Origin: Owenia fusiformis
Lineage: Eukaryota; Annelida; Polychaeta; Sabellida; Oweniidae
Length of the DNA: 60,000 nucleotides
Direction of reading: 5' to 3'
Assembly (NCBI GenBank): GCA_903813345.2
Contig: CAIIXF020000002.1
Location: 30,190,926 to 30,250,925, forward strand
Made by a program: the position numbers and the translations under genes. Below, in pieces: positions 1-10,445 of this stretch (position 1 is its first letter; each line of letters begins with the position of its first letter). The notes below the pieces were generated by a model that did no database searches, was not told the origin of the DNA, and saw nothing but the letters and a program-made list of their open reading frames with translations.

Positions 1-3000
1 CTTTTGAACCAAGATAACAGTGTTCTGTTTTGACCTCCAGTCAGTTTAATTAGTTTCACATGTGATTTGCATGACCAGGATCACAATGTTCATGGTCCCA
101 ATGACACTAAACATGATGAAATAAGTTTTTTCCACCCTCTGAAAATGTGACTGAAAAATTGCTAAAAGTAGGCACTTAGTAAAGGTCACTGAACAGAAGC
201 TTTTGAATTTTTCAGAAAATGTGCAAATACAGACGAATACAAGTAATTTATCCTAACTGGGGTAAACTGGGGAAATGTCATAAATGAAATGTTTGATCAA
301 GATTTTGGATAAATACTAATTTTAAATGAACATGATCTAAGCTTACAAAAATTTGAAATGTCTGTACTTTGTGACCTTAAAGCGCTATAAAGCCATCAAA
401 CTACAAACTACTAAAAACTACTCAATTTGTATACAATACTTTATATTAGGAAATTGATTCATGACCTCCATCGCGGGTATTAAATGAATTCAATGAATTG
501 AATATTGAATAAATTAGCTAATGAAGATATATCTATGATGTATGAGGCTTAAGAAAACTATGATGGACATTTACCTGAGTAACAATTGCCTATTTTCATT
601 AAAGACGGTGACTAAGATTACATGGAACAATAATTGACTTTATGTTCCTATTGGATGAGGAAAACATATTGACATTGCAGCAAATGATGTAAGTTTTCAG
701 CCTTAATTTTTAAGAATTGCTATGTATGATGAATATAACCTGACCCAAGTTGGAACTCAAATTGAATTCTGTGACCCAACCCGACCCGTACCCGACCCAA
801 ATCGTGCAATTTCAACCCGTCCCACCCCTCCAAGTAATACATCCTAACTGGGGTGAACTGGGGAAATGTCATTATACCAACTAACGGTAGAAAAATTGAG
901 AAATGTCATGATACAGATTGATACAAGTAATACATCCTAACTGGGTAAAACCGGGGAAATGTCACAATACCAACTAATAGAACTAAAATTGAGAAATGTC
1001 AATACTCATAATTTCAAAAATAGTTGGAGATACAAGTTCTCATAAAAGCATTCTCAGAAAGCTCTCAGAAATTCTAATCTGACTTAGGATTGAACTCATA
1101 ATATTGTGAGCAACTAGGCGGTGACATTTTGGCATGTTAATGCCTTGTTTGTTGTTGAAATCTTTATATTTGTACACATGTTTTTTGTCAGTAGATAATT
1201 AGAATATCATGTTAGATTATACAAGTATTGTGAATTTAAGAAATTGTCATTATTGTCACTGAACATTGTTTGACACATCAGACCTGAACCTTTTGATTTT
1301 TTCTTGAAAGGATTCTTTAAAACATATTCAACAAATCAAAATTGTTCGACATATTTGTCAAATGAAAAACATTGATATTGCTTTGACTGAATAAAGGATG
1401 CTTGTTCAATGATTGATGTGTGCCCTTGTTTCTATTTTCAATGACAAAGTATATGTTGACCTGTCAAAAAGTATGCTGCATCCTAGATCCAGAATAGAGG
1501 TAGGGTCCTGGGCACCTGCTTTTGAGTATGAGTAAGACGTGTAGTCTATTTTTTGTGGAAATAGAAGATTAGAAGGCATCGTATGCATTCATTTACAGAT
1601 ATTTAAATCAATATTTGTGGTGATGAATTTAGGTGACAAAGTGATCAGGGACAAGAACCAATAAAAATGAGTTTGTGATTGTATTGCAAAAATCAAACAT
1701 GTATAAAAGTATTACTCGACTTATAACTCGACTTAGTAGTTTCTTTTTGCAAAAAGCCCGAAGAAGACAAAAAGGCTAAAGAACAATAAACACGTAATCG
1801 TAAAATTAGTCTACACAACAGGAGATGCCACAAACAAAGAAGTCTCTTTTTAGGCCTAAATCCTAAAAATTGACATTGATAAAATGCTATCATATTACAA
1901 TTAATACTTTTCTTCTATAAGTCAATATGACATATCCTTGATCATATTCAATTTTGGTCTACTTAGTACTATTCTAGTTGAACTTAAATATCCTCAATGT
2001 CATAAAATATGTTGCCTGTAATTGATTTTATTATCCCAACGAATGAAGTTTGGTAGGAACATAGTGAAGCCCTCCATCCATCTGTCACTCGTCCATCATT
2101 TTTCCAATTGTACTAATTCACAAACTATAATCCTCTCATAATTCCCGGGAATTAATTTCATCCAGCGTTCACAATATTTTCGTTCAGTGGTTGGGGATGA
2201 AACGTAGGAAGGTACTGTTTTCTTAAAGAGCGAGGGAAGGTATCGCAACAGATTTTTGACAGTAAATAATTTTTTTCTAGTAGTTTCTGGCTGTACAAAA
2301 ATGAATGCATATGAAAGGCCAATGTATAATCTTTAAGAAAAATTCAAAGAATGGTTTCAAGATCAATTGGATTATCTCATAAGCCATGTTTAATCCACCC
2401 ATCAACAAGCTTTTTTTTCAGAATACAATCGTCATTTTCACCATCGTCCCTCATTTTTTTTTACAATTTTCATGCAAAGTTACATTGTACTTGAACACAT
2501 GTTTCATCACTTAAAATATATAAGGAACTCCTCGTGGATTAGGATTATGATAATCCAATATAAGGGGATCCAATGGGGCTATGCTTTTAGTACAGCACAC
2601 TCATATAAGATGGCATTAGTGTGCCATAAAGTTAGTTCAAAATGTTTTCATAAATGAATGGTTGGACTTGTTTGATCCCCTGCTGCTTGATCCCCTGTTT
2701 AATCAATGGAGCATAACCGCAGCATTTCCCAAAAAATTCTGAATACCTGTCAAGTTGACTGTTTAATGTTTGAGTGCAGTTAAACCTGTGTGTGTGTGTA
2801 AGTTGCTAAGAAATTCTAAATACCTCTCTTTATGATAATTTCTATGATGCCTTATTATAGCATTTACTTGCGTTTTCTGTATCTTGTTTATCAGTAATGA
2901 TTCACGAGGTACAGTGCTATTAAAATCATAAATACAGTACAATAATTTAGTACATCATACCTTTGCCAATAATTTTAGTAAGACAAATATTTTGATCCAG

Positions 3001-3350
3001 CTTCTGAAAAAACATTGAACATGTTTCTATATGATGATGTGTTATAACACACTTCCTTATTTGAGTTTATCTCCAGATTGATTATTCAAATAATGAAATG
3101 AAGGATGATATGCTAAGAATAATTTTTGCATATTCATCAATTCAAGAAATGTTATCCTAAGAAAATGTTATGAGTAACATACACTCTTACCTTAATGTTA
3201 ACATTAGGGAGATTAAAGTGGGAATATCGATTGCCGAGTCGTATCCAATGATCCTGGGCCTATCGTAAAATGAAAGCTTTGAATATGTTGTTGCCTTTAA
3301 AAATGTATCTATTTTCCATGTATGCAACTAGAATTTGTGCACATACCTTA
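1..3350. other. Upstream non-coding region with dispersed repeats
   Basis: No coding exon could be supported here; open frames are short and AT-rich. A phrase of the form 'catcctaactgggg..aactggggaaatgtca' recurs near 240-280, 835-875 and 930-965, the last two as an approximately 90-bp tandem pair. A stretch around 770-830 is rich in CCCGACCC-type pentamers. A fragment of the dispersed 'ggtggtgacatttt..atgttaatgccttgtt' family lies at about 1118-1150. The earliest BRCA2 exons (start codon, PALB2-binding segment) could in principle be here or left of the window, but none was recognised. Confidence 0.5.
2031..2535 (+). repeat. Dispersed repeat, left arm of a distant inverted pair
   Basis: It begins with 'ttatcccaacgaatgaagtt', the 5' signature of a dispersed family also seen at 11589, 28549 and 48703. 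From about 2225 it carries a segment ('gaagggaaggtatcgcaac'-like, then the region to 2535) that reappears in reverse complement at about 6335-6640. The two arms share a run covering the phrase 'acattgtacttgaacacatg'. The arms are roughly 3.8 kb apart, so this could be one large element or two independent insertions. Confidence 0.6.
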
Positions 3351-3405
3351 TAACGATCGATAATGGCAAAGGAAAATCCTCTAATTCTTCGTCATAATTT
3401 CTCCT

Positions 3406-3457
3406 TCGACGTCCGCCATTTTTTATTAAACCGGAAGTTTCTCTCTGACGTCCGCGC
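3406..3457. promoter_or_regulatory. Promoter-like cluster of YY1, ETS and CRE motifs
   Basis: Within about 50 bases lie CCGCCATTTT (3413-3422, a YY1-type site), AACCGGAAGT (3429-3438, an ETS site), TGACGTCC (3446-3453, half of a CRE) and CGACGTC just upstream. The local sequence is richer in CpG than its surroundings. These motifs are typical of TATA-less animal housekeeping promoters, such as those of DNA-repair genes. It lies about 7 kb upstream of the first certain BRCA2 exon and could be that gene's promoter or serve a divergent minus-strand transcript. This is motif reading only. Confidence 0.35.
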
Positions 3458-3760
3458 AATGTTTTTTCACTTTTATTTCAGATTTCGCTTCGGATTCAAC
3501 ATTTAATGCTTTCTAATATTAATTTAGTGTTTTCTATCAGAAAGATTTCATAAAAAGACTCACACTAACAGAGATTTTATCGATTCGAGCAGCCAGAAAA
3601 ATTAGTTTCGATTTCACCCGCTAGGTGTTTCGACGTCGACTTGGAAAGAATTTGAAAAATCTATGAGTGGGACTCCTTGTATGGAATTGTAGATTCTAAA
3701 CGATTTGCCAGTTCTACTGGTTGATGAATATTGCCATATGCATACATTTTTATAAAATAG

Positions 3761-3811
3761 GAATAAGGAAGAAGATGTTGGACCAAACTTCACCCCGATA
3801 GCTCAGAAAAG
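3761..3811 (+). CDS. Candidate small upstream BRCA2 exon (weak)
   Basis: The acceptor would be '..tataaaatag' and the donor 'aaaag/gtaaaat'. The one open frame reads NKEEDVGPNFTPIAQK and ends with two bases (AG) of the next codon, which is the phase the exon at 10303 needs. The NK..D.GP wording recalls the early part of vertebrate BRCA2 just before its PALB2-binding tryptophan, but that tryptophan is not visible. Phase agreement alone has a one-in-three chance of being accidental. Confidence 0.2.
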
Positions 3812-4226
3812 GTAAAATTTCTCCATTTTTCTCTCCACAGACCTTAGAGCCGCTTTAAGCTTGCATATAAAATCGAAACGCCAACCTATGACCAATCGCC
3901 CATACAAATGCATCGCTAAATATTTTCCATTCACATTTAGGTTGTGAAAAACATTGCAAGCTTAAAGTCCCTATTGAGAGTCTCTGAAAACCACAATCAA
4001 TACCATTGAGTGTGTGGTGTATACTACCTTTATCATTATTTCTAAGATTTACAATAACATCTTTTTAGCAAAATGTCCGATTTTCTTCCATATTAATGTG
4101 AACAAATATAAACAAACATAGAATGATTCTATTGGTTGAGTCAACAATTTCAGTTATTAGGGAGGTTAAGATCGCACTATTTTGATGAACGTACACATGG
4201 AATGTGTAAACTTATGGTCCCCTATT

Positions 4227-5025
4227 CACGGTGTTATAGCATGACGGTTACGTCAAGGCGATTTGCAAAATTTTGCGGTAACGATAACAAAAAATTGCGG
4301 ATGGGAAAGGCAGCATGTCCTCTTTCTTGCCTGTAGGCAATATTCACAGATAAGATTTCCTTTTAAACTAGTTCCATTCGGTGACGTATATATGGATGGT
4401 TATAAAGACTGGGTCAAATCTGCCAGGTGGTCTACAAGAAACAGAATATAATCTGTAAACCTACCGACTGAGATATCAAAGTTTATAAGTTTTGATCCAT
4501 TCTCGTGTTGTCTCAGTACATGAGCCACTCAAAATATTAACTGTAAGTATAAGTAAACTGTGTATAACTACTGCAAATTCAAAATACATTATTATGGCTT
4601 GAGTAGAACATATTAGGTGGTTTCCAATGCTCAATTGGCTTTGTATGATCGTATGTAGGTTACATCTATATACCACAAGGTTTTTAGGCAATGTAGACCA
4701 TGCCCTAACAACAAAAACAAAAATAAACAAATTACTAAATTTTTGTGTAGTTGTGAATTTCAAACTCGACAGTTTTTCTCTTATTTCATGTTATCCCTGG
4801 CCATCAATTTGCAAAGGCTACGTTCAAAATATACATTACTGAAAGTATCACCGAATGCGATTCTTACATAAATCGTTCATCCTTTCATTGATACACAGAA
4901 GTAGAAAATAATGCGCCAACCTTAGTTTTCTCTTCCATCGCGGCCATTTTATTGGATAAATCAGTGAACGTAGCTGTCTAACCTCGTTTTCAGAGGTGGC
5001 GTAACCGTCATGCTATAACACCGTG
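4227..5025. mobile_element. MITE-like element with 26-bp perfect inverted ends
   Basis: The 26 bases at 4227-4252 (starting CACGGTGTTATAGCATGA) recur exactly in reverse complement at 5000-5025. No transposase-like frame lies between them, so it looks non-autonomous. Interior similarity between the halves is limited. No clear target-site duplication was seen. Confidence 0.6.
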
Positions 5026-6334
5026 CTATTGACTATTTTCACATCACTGACCTCTTTTTGCCTGATTGATATAATGCCAATTGATGTAATGGTCCCCAGT
5101 TAAACCAGTTGAGAGATGGACAACATTACTGGGGGTCATAACAGTACTCGTTCATGTTCAAGTTCTCACACAAGTGTTTTACACAGTCTGTAGCCAGCTT
5201 TTACCAAGGGGTAGGAGCAGTTTTACCAAGGGCAAAGCTTTTGCATAGGGATGAACTTTTTGACAGTTTCGGCTAAAAAATCATGTGAAGTGCTCAGATT
5301 GGTGAGAAACTGCATCATTTTGAAAGAATCTCTTGGGGGAGCAGCAGCTCCCTTTGTCTCTCCCCTCTACCTGCCTACGAGCCTGTGTACTTAACCTCTC
5401 TAATGTTCATGATCAATACAAAATGTAAAATTTTCACATTTTTCATATTTCTACTATTCATATTGACCAATCCCCATTCATGTCATTTTAACAGGTCCTT
5501 AATCCCTTGTTTTCTAGTCATATGTGCTTTTATTATTCAGTTTCACAATCTATTGTTTTGCCATGCCAGTTTTACATGTTTGCATGCTGAGTTTGTTTTA
5601 TGTAATGTTTTTTGTTCCTTATATGGTTTACACATTCACTCAGTTGAGTTGGGGTGTTGCCCCATTACTAGTTAATGTTGCCTAGAGTTTGTGACTACAT
5701 CCACAAAGTATTTCAAATATATATTTTAGAAAACATTTTATATTTGATTCCCACCCAAGGGTCTTCCACTCACCCATTAACATAGACAAAACATGAACTC
5801 TAATAAAAATGCCAACAAGACTGCAAGGGAAACTAAATCTATGAATTGGACTTTGCCATATCACATGTATTAGTCCCGTGACCAGGGAGGGGGAGGAGGG
5901 GGGTTGAGAGACGACCCTCTCCCCTAGGCACATTTTCTGTCAACATCCTGCAATTTTTCACCACTTTAGTACTTTTCAAGTGATGTTCGGATGATGCTTT
6001 CATTTAATTGCTTGCACTGATGGTTTCTCTTGAAAATTCATGCACATAAGGTGATCTAGTATTTCAACACAGGACCCTGAAAGCGTTATTTGAGCTTGAA
6101 GTAGAAGTATTCATAGTATTACTGTTTGTATTATTAATCTCTATGATTTTTCAATAGGCTAACTCAGTCAGTGAATGCAGGATTAAAACACAACACACAT
6201 GAGTAATTCACCCACCTATGCATGTTATTATTGAAAAACATTGCCATCTTTTACATCACTCCTAAATTATTTTTGTAAACTTGCATTTTAAGAGGTTCAT
6301 TTTTTCAAAAAAAACTCAAAAAAAACTTCATGGA

Positions 6335-6660
6335 GTTCCTTACATATTTTACTTGATGAAACATGTGTTCAAGTACAATGTAACTTTGCATGAAAAATTG
6401 TAAAAAAAATGAGGGACGATGGTGAAAATGACGAATGTATTTTGAAAAAGCTTGTTGATGGGTGGATTAAACATGGATTATAAGATAATCCAATTGATCT
6501 GGAAACTATTCTTTGAACTTTTCTTGAAGATTATAGATTTGCCTTTCCCAAGCATTTACTTTTTACAGCCAGAAACTACTCACCAAAAAATTATCAATTG
6601 TCAAAATTATCAAAAGTCTGTTGCGATACTTTCCCTGCTCCTTTATTTCGGGTTCTAAAA
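6335..6660 (-). repeat. Inverted copy of the 2225-2535 repeat
   Basis: It reads as the reverse complement of the segment near 2225-2535, including the phrase 'gttgcgatactttccctgctcc'-type end, which also terminates the fold-back element at 30227-30944. It therefore belongs to the same dispersed family. Confidence 0.6.
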
Positions 6661-6983
6661 TATTTTACTCTAAGGAGTTTAGAAAAGAAGCTGGACGAAT
6701 TTATAAAATTTTGAAAAACTGAGAATAAGCAAAAATTATTAGCTGTGAAAAAATGGGAAATAAAGTAGCGTTAAATATTAGTTGGGAAATAGTACATGTA
6801 TTGTTCTTCTGAATCGTGCCTCAGAAAATTCAAAATGGCTGCCTATAGAGTGGGGATTCACTATAATTTAAAGATATCTTCAAAGTTGGCTTACATTGAG
6901 TTAAAATAGGTCAAACATATTGTATTGTCTTAATGTTAATGATTTGTGCCTTTGATACACCTAAATGGTCACCCAAATAGTTA

Positions 6984-7701
6984 AAGGATGGGTATCGATA
7001 TGGCGAACTTTTTGAACACACGTTTCTCTTAAACCAGTCATCAAAAAATTCTGAAAATTTTACACAGTGTCAATTTAATGGTAATTTGAAAAATATATAT
7101 ATATACTTTCATCTATATTGTTCTAGAAAACACATCAAACACTTGTTTTGTTCTTGGTATCATGTTTCCAGAGTGAAATGAAACATCTTTCCGAACCTCA
7201 TTGGAACAAAATGACATAAACACAACATGTTTAGGTCTCTCAATATTGTAATTATACAAAGGAAATTTTGGTTGATTTTAAAAAAGTATCTTGTTAATGA
7301 AATAAAAGGTTTATCTTGATTTTTATCTATTTTGGGAGGATTTTGTTTTAATTTTTTGATTATTTTTTTTAAATCAACCAAAAATTCCTTTGTATAACTA
7401 TAATATTGAGAAGTCTAAAAACGTGTCGTATATGCTATTTTGTTCCAACAAGGTTCGAAAAGACATTTTATTTCATTCTCAAGAATTGGTACAAAGGAGC
7501 AAAAACAATTGCACTGAAAAAACAAAAAATGTTAACAAAAACAGTTATTTCAAATATTTGTATATAATTTTCGCATTAAATTGTTGTTAATCAGTCAACA
7601 TTACATAAAATACCGTGTTCTCTCACAGAATATTTTCAATGATTGGTTTAAGAGAAAAACATTGTTGAATTCAGTTCTCCATATCGATACCAATCCTTTA
7701 T
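6984..7701. repeat. Long inverted repeat (fold-back element)
   Basis: The left arm begins 'aaggatgggtatcgatatgg' and the right arm ends with its diverged complement '..ccatatcgataccaatcctt'. Inner arms also pair (for example 'gtttccagagtgaaatg' near 7167 against the stretch near 7465-7490), centred at about 7320. The family end 'gatttgctactcc..ttttctagtt' follows at 7806-7841. No coding capacity. Confidence 0.65.
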
Positions 7702-8114
7702 GGAAATTCTGATATATCTTCAATGTCTCTCTGCAGATCAAAGTAGAGTATATGGTAAATATTATATCATACATATACAGATTCATGAATATTTTTTTTT
7801 CGTTGCGATTTGCTACTCCGTTTGGTTGCCATTTTCTAGTTTCTCATGATAGGAATTCTGTCTAGTCCTTTTTGTGAAATATTACTTATGTCACAGTAAA
7901 CTTGTTTATTATAATGTGTATAGGTATTTAAGGTAATATGACGTATGTATCTTACAAAACTAAATTATTCAATGTCGTCGAGCCCAAAGTGACTTTTCAA
8001 GACAAGACATTCACATCATTTTATTTTATTCAAAGGGTAACTCAAAATGATTCAATAATGCCCTTCAACTATTCAAGCACTCAGGTTTTGAACTGATTTC
8101 ATAATGTTCATGTA

Positions 8115-9386
8115 GGGTATACCCACAGGGAATCGTATGGAGGGTCGGGCACAACCCTCCCCAACCTCTAAAGACTTCTCCTTTAATAAGGGAACCCGAA
8201 AAGTGAAATGTCTAGAAAAATAAAAAAAATTATTTTAAGCTAAAAATAAGTCGAATCATTAGTATAAGCCACGCACACATTCAACATATAGAATTAGTGA
8301 GGGAAAAAAATAATGGAAGCAATCCGTTGACTAGTTGCTCAGAAATGTAGACAGATTCTTCGAAATGATGGAAATCGACGTTTTTACGAATTTTATCCGC
8401 GTTAAATGAAATACATTTCAGTCTATTTCTTTCTTATATACACTCACCATTAAAAATTGTTACTTCACGGGGTACTTCCTTTACGTGGCTTCCCTATGGT
8501 TACACGTTTATCACGAATTGCATCTCAGAACGACTGCCACTCGTGGATATGTGTCGAAATAAAACTTTTCTGAAATATTTTGAACAAATATTGCCGGCAA
8601 CTCGATGTGAATAATATCTGCATTTTCATTGGCTCAATCCCACTTGCCTGACATCTATAAATAAATATGAAATATAAATGAACGTAATGTGCAAATTACC
8701 TAAAATTGCCTGGACGTGATTTTCACCTATTTCAAGACACACAAATATATATTTTGTATTATATAAAATCAAAGTTTCTTTTTAACTAAGCGCCGAATAT
8801 GTTATTCACGTTTCAAATGTCTCCTTTACATTTATCATTAATTGTTATAACGATTGTCAATGGGCCAATGAAAATGCAGATCTTCATTCATATCTGGTTG
8901 CCGGCCGTTATTTATTTAAAATTTTCGACAAAAGTTTCGTTTCGACACAAATCCACGTGTGGCAGTCGTTCTGAGATGTAATTCGTGATAAACGTGTAAC
9001 CATAGGGAAGCCACGTAAAGGAAGTACCCCGTGAAGTAACAATTTTTAATGGTGAGTGTATATAAGAAAGAAATAGACTGAAATGTATTTCATTTAACGC
9101 GGATAAAATTCGTAAAAACGTCGATTTCCATCATGTCGAAGAATCTGTCTACATTTCTGAGCAACTAGTCAACGGATTGCTTCCATTATTTTTTTCCTTT
9201 GCTAATTCTATATGTTGAATGTGTATCTAGCTTATAGGAATGATTCGACTTATATTTAGTATAAAATATTTTTTTTTATTTTTCTACACAGGTCAGTTTT
9301 CGAGAGCCCTTTTTAAAGAGAAGTAGCCTTAGGAGGTTGGGGAGGGTTCTGCCCGACCCTCCATGCAATCCCCTGTGGGTATACCC
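8115..9386. mobile_element. 1.27-kb near-palindromic fold-back element
   Basis: The left arm starts at the self-palindrome GGGTATACCC (8115-8124) and the right arm ends at the same motif (9377-9386). Pairing continues for about 600 bases per arm: 'ggagggtcgggcacaaccct' at the left matches 'agggttctgcccgaccctcc' at the right, and 'ttacttcacggggtacttcc' near 8460 is complemented near 9020. The centre is at about 8750. A further GGGTATACCC lies at 9410. No transposase frame is present. It would form a very large hairpin as single strands. Confidence 0.8.
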
Positions 9387-9620
9387 TTGAGGAATTACCT
9401 AGTTCACTAGGGTATACCCTTAAGGAACAGCTCTTGCAACTACCCTTCAAGTATAAATGAGACATCTAAATGGAATTGCTCCTGAACATTTTAAGAAAGA
9501 AAGGATTTTTATATGAGTGTTTTCATAACTGTAGAACTCTTATCAATGACAATTAAAGAATAGGAGTACTTGAATTATTTTCCTGATAAATCCCTCAAAT
9601 GCAAATGAGACATCTTCAGT

Positions 9621-9936
9621 CTGTAAATTGGTTTAATTTGACGGCTGTTTTAATTTGGCGGAATAATAAAAACCATCTCCTCCAATTTTTTGAAGATGAA
9701 ATTCCTGGGGATTTTTGTCCATGTGTTACCTTGTACGATAAAACTATTTACAAAGATCTACAGAGCCCCTGCTGGTTTAGATAAAACAGGACAGATAAAA
9801 TTGCATTATCAGTTGCGAGCTGTGAAGCGAGCAACACGTTTGATGATGGTTGATCAGCCAAATTAAATAGCAGCCAAAATTTCAAAATTTGTCCAATCTG
9901 TTAAATTAAATAGCGCCAAATTAAAGCAATTTACAG
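9621..9936. mobile_element. Short MITE with ctgtaaattg ends
   Basis: The left end 'ctgtaaattggtttaatttg' is matched in reverse complement by the right end '..caaattaaagcaatttacag'. It is 316 bp and non-coding. Related 'gccaaatta'-type phrases occur near 15080-15390 in the BRCA2 intron before exon 15427. Confidence 0.6.
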
Positions 9937-10302
9937 TATAGGAATTAGTTCCTGAACATTTTAAAACCAGTTTGTGAATCTTTACATGTGTGTTTTGAGA
10001 ACCCAAGAACAATCCTGAACATTTTAAGAACAGTTTATGAATCTTTACATGAGTGTTTTAGAATTGCCACTCACCATGTCAAAGGCAAGTTAAGAACTGA
10101 AATACTTGAGTTATTGATTTGTATAAATTATAATTATGCAGTGGCGTAGCCAAGATTTGACAGGAGGGGGTTCGAATATTTTCAGCAATTTCTTTTTGAA
10201 TTTTGTGAAAACTTTTTCGAATTTGCTTAGTCTAGGTATAAATATGAAATTTGTTTTGTACTTTGCACTGTGCATCCATTTTAGTAGTTGTTTGTATTCC
10301 AG

Positions 10303-10445
10303 TCCTCTTATGAAGAGATTATTCAAGTCTCCCAGGGTGATGTTGCAAAGTACACCACATGGCATAGGCAGTCTTGTACCTAATGTTGCTAACGTATCAT
10401 GGACCAGTTCCCTAGCAACCCCCACCACACTGGAGACATCTATTG
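10303..10445 (+). CDS. BRCA2: BRCA2 exon: conserved SWxSSLATPxTL block
   Basis: The acceptor 'tttgtattccag' precedes it and donor 'gtaatg' follows. The frame includes [16 protein letters not shown] and [17 protein letters not shown], matching the vertebrate BRCA2 N-terminal segment with the DMSWSSSLATPPTL motif. It begins with the last base of a codon and ends with the first base of one, so an unseen exon ending in phase 2 must precede it. Confidence 0.85.

Noticed and set aside
3595-3690. Frame reading STWKEFEKSMSGTP as a possible PALB2-binding exon
   Set aside because: A stop lies just upstream and another soon after, there is no convincing acceptor or donor, and the WxxF spacing is only loosely like the WFxxL motif.
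10136-10302. Upstream extension of the first BRCA2 exon in the same open frame
   Set aside because: This part resembles the dispersed 'gtagccagg' repeat family and is followed by a good acceptor at 10301-10302; the BRCA2 match starts after it.
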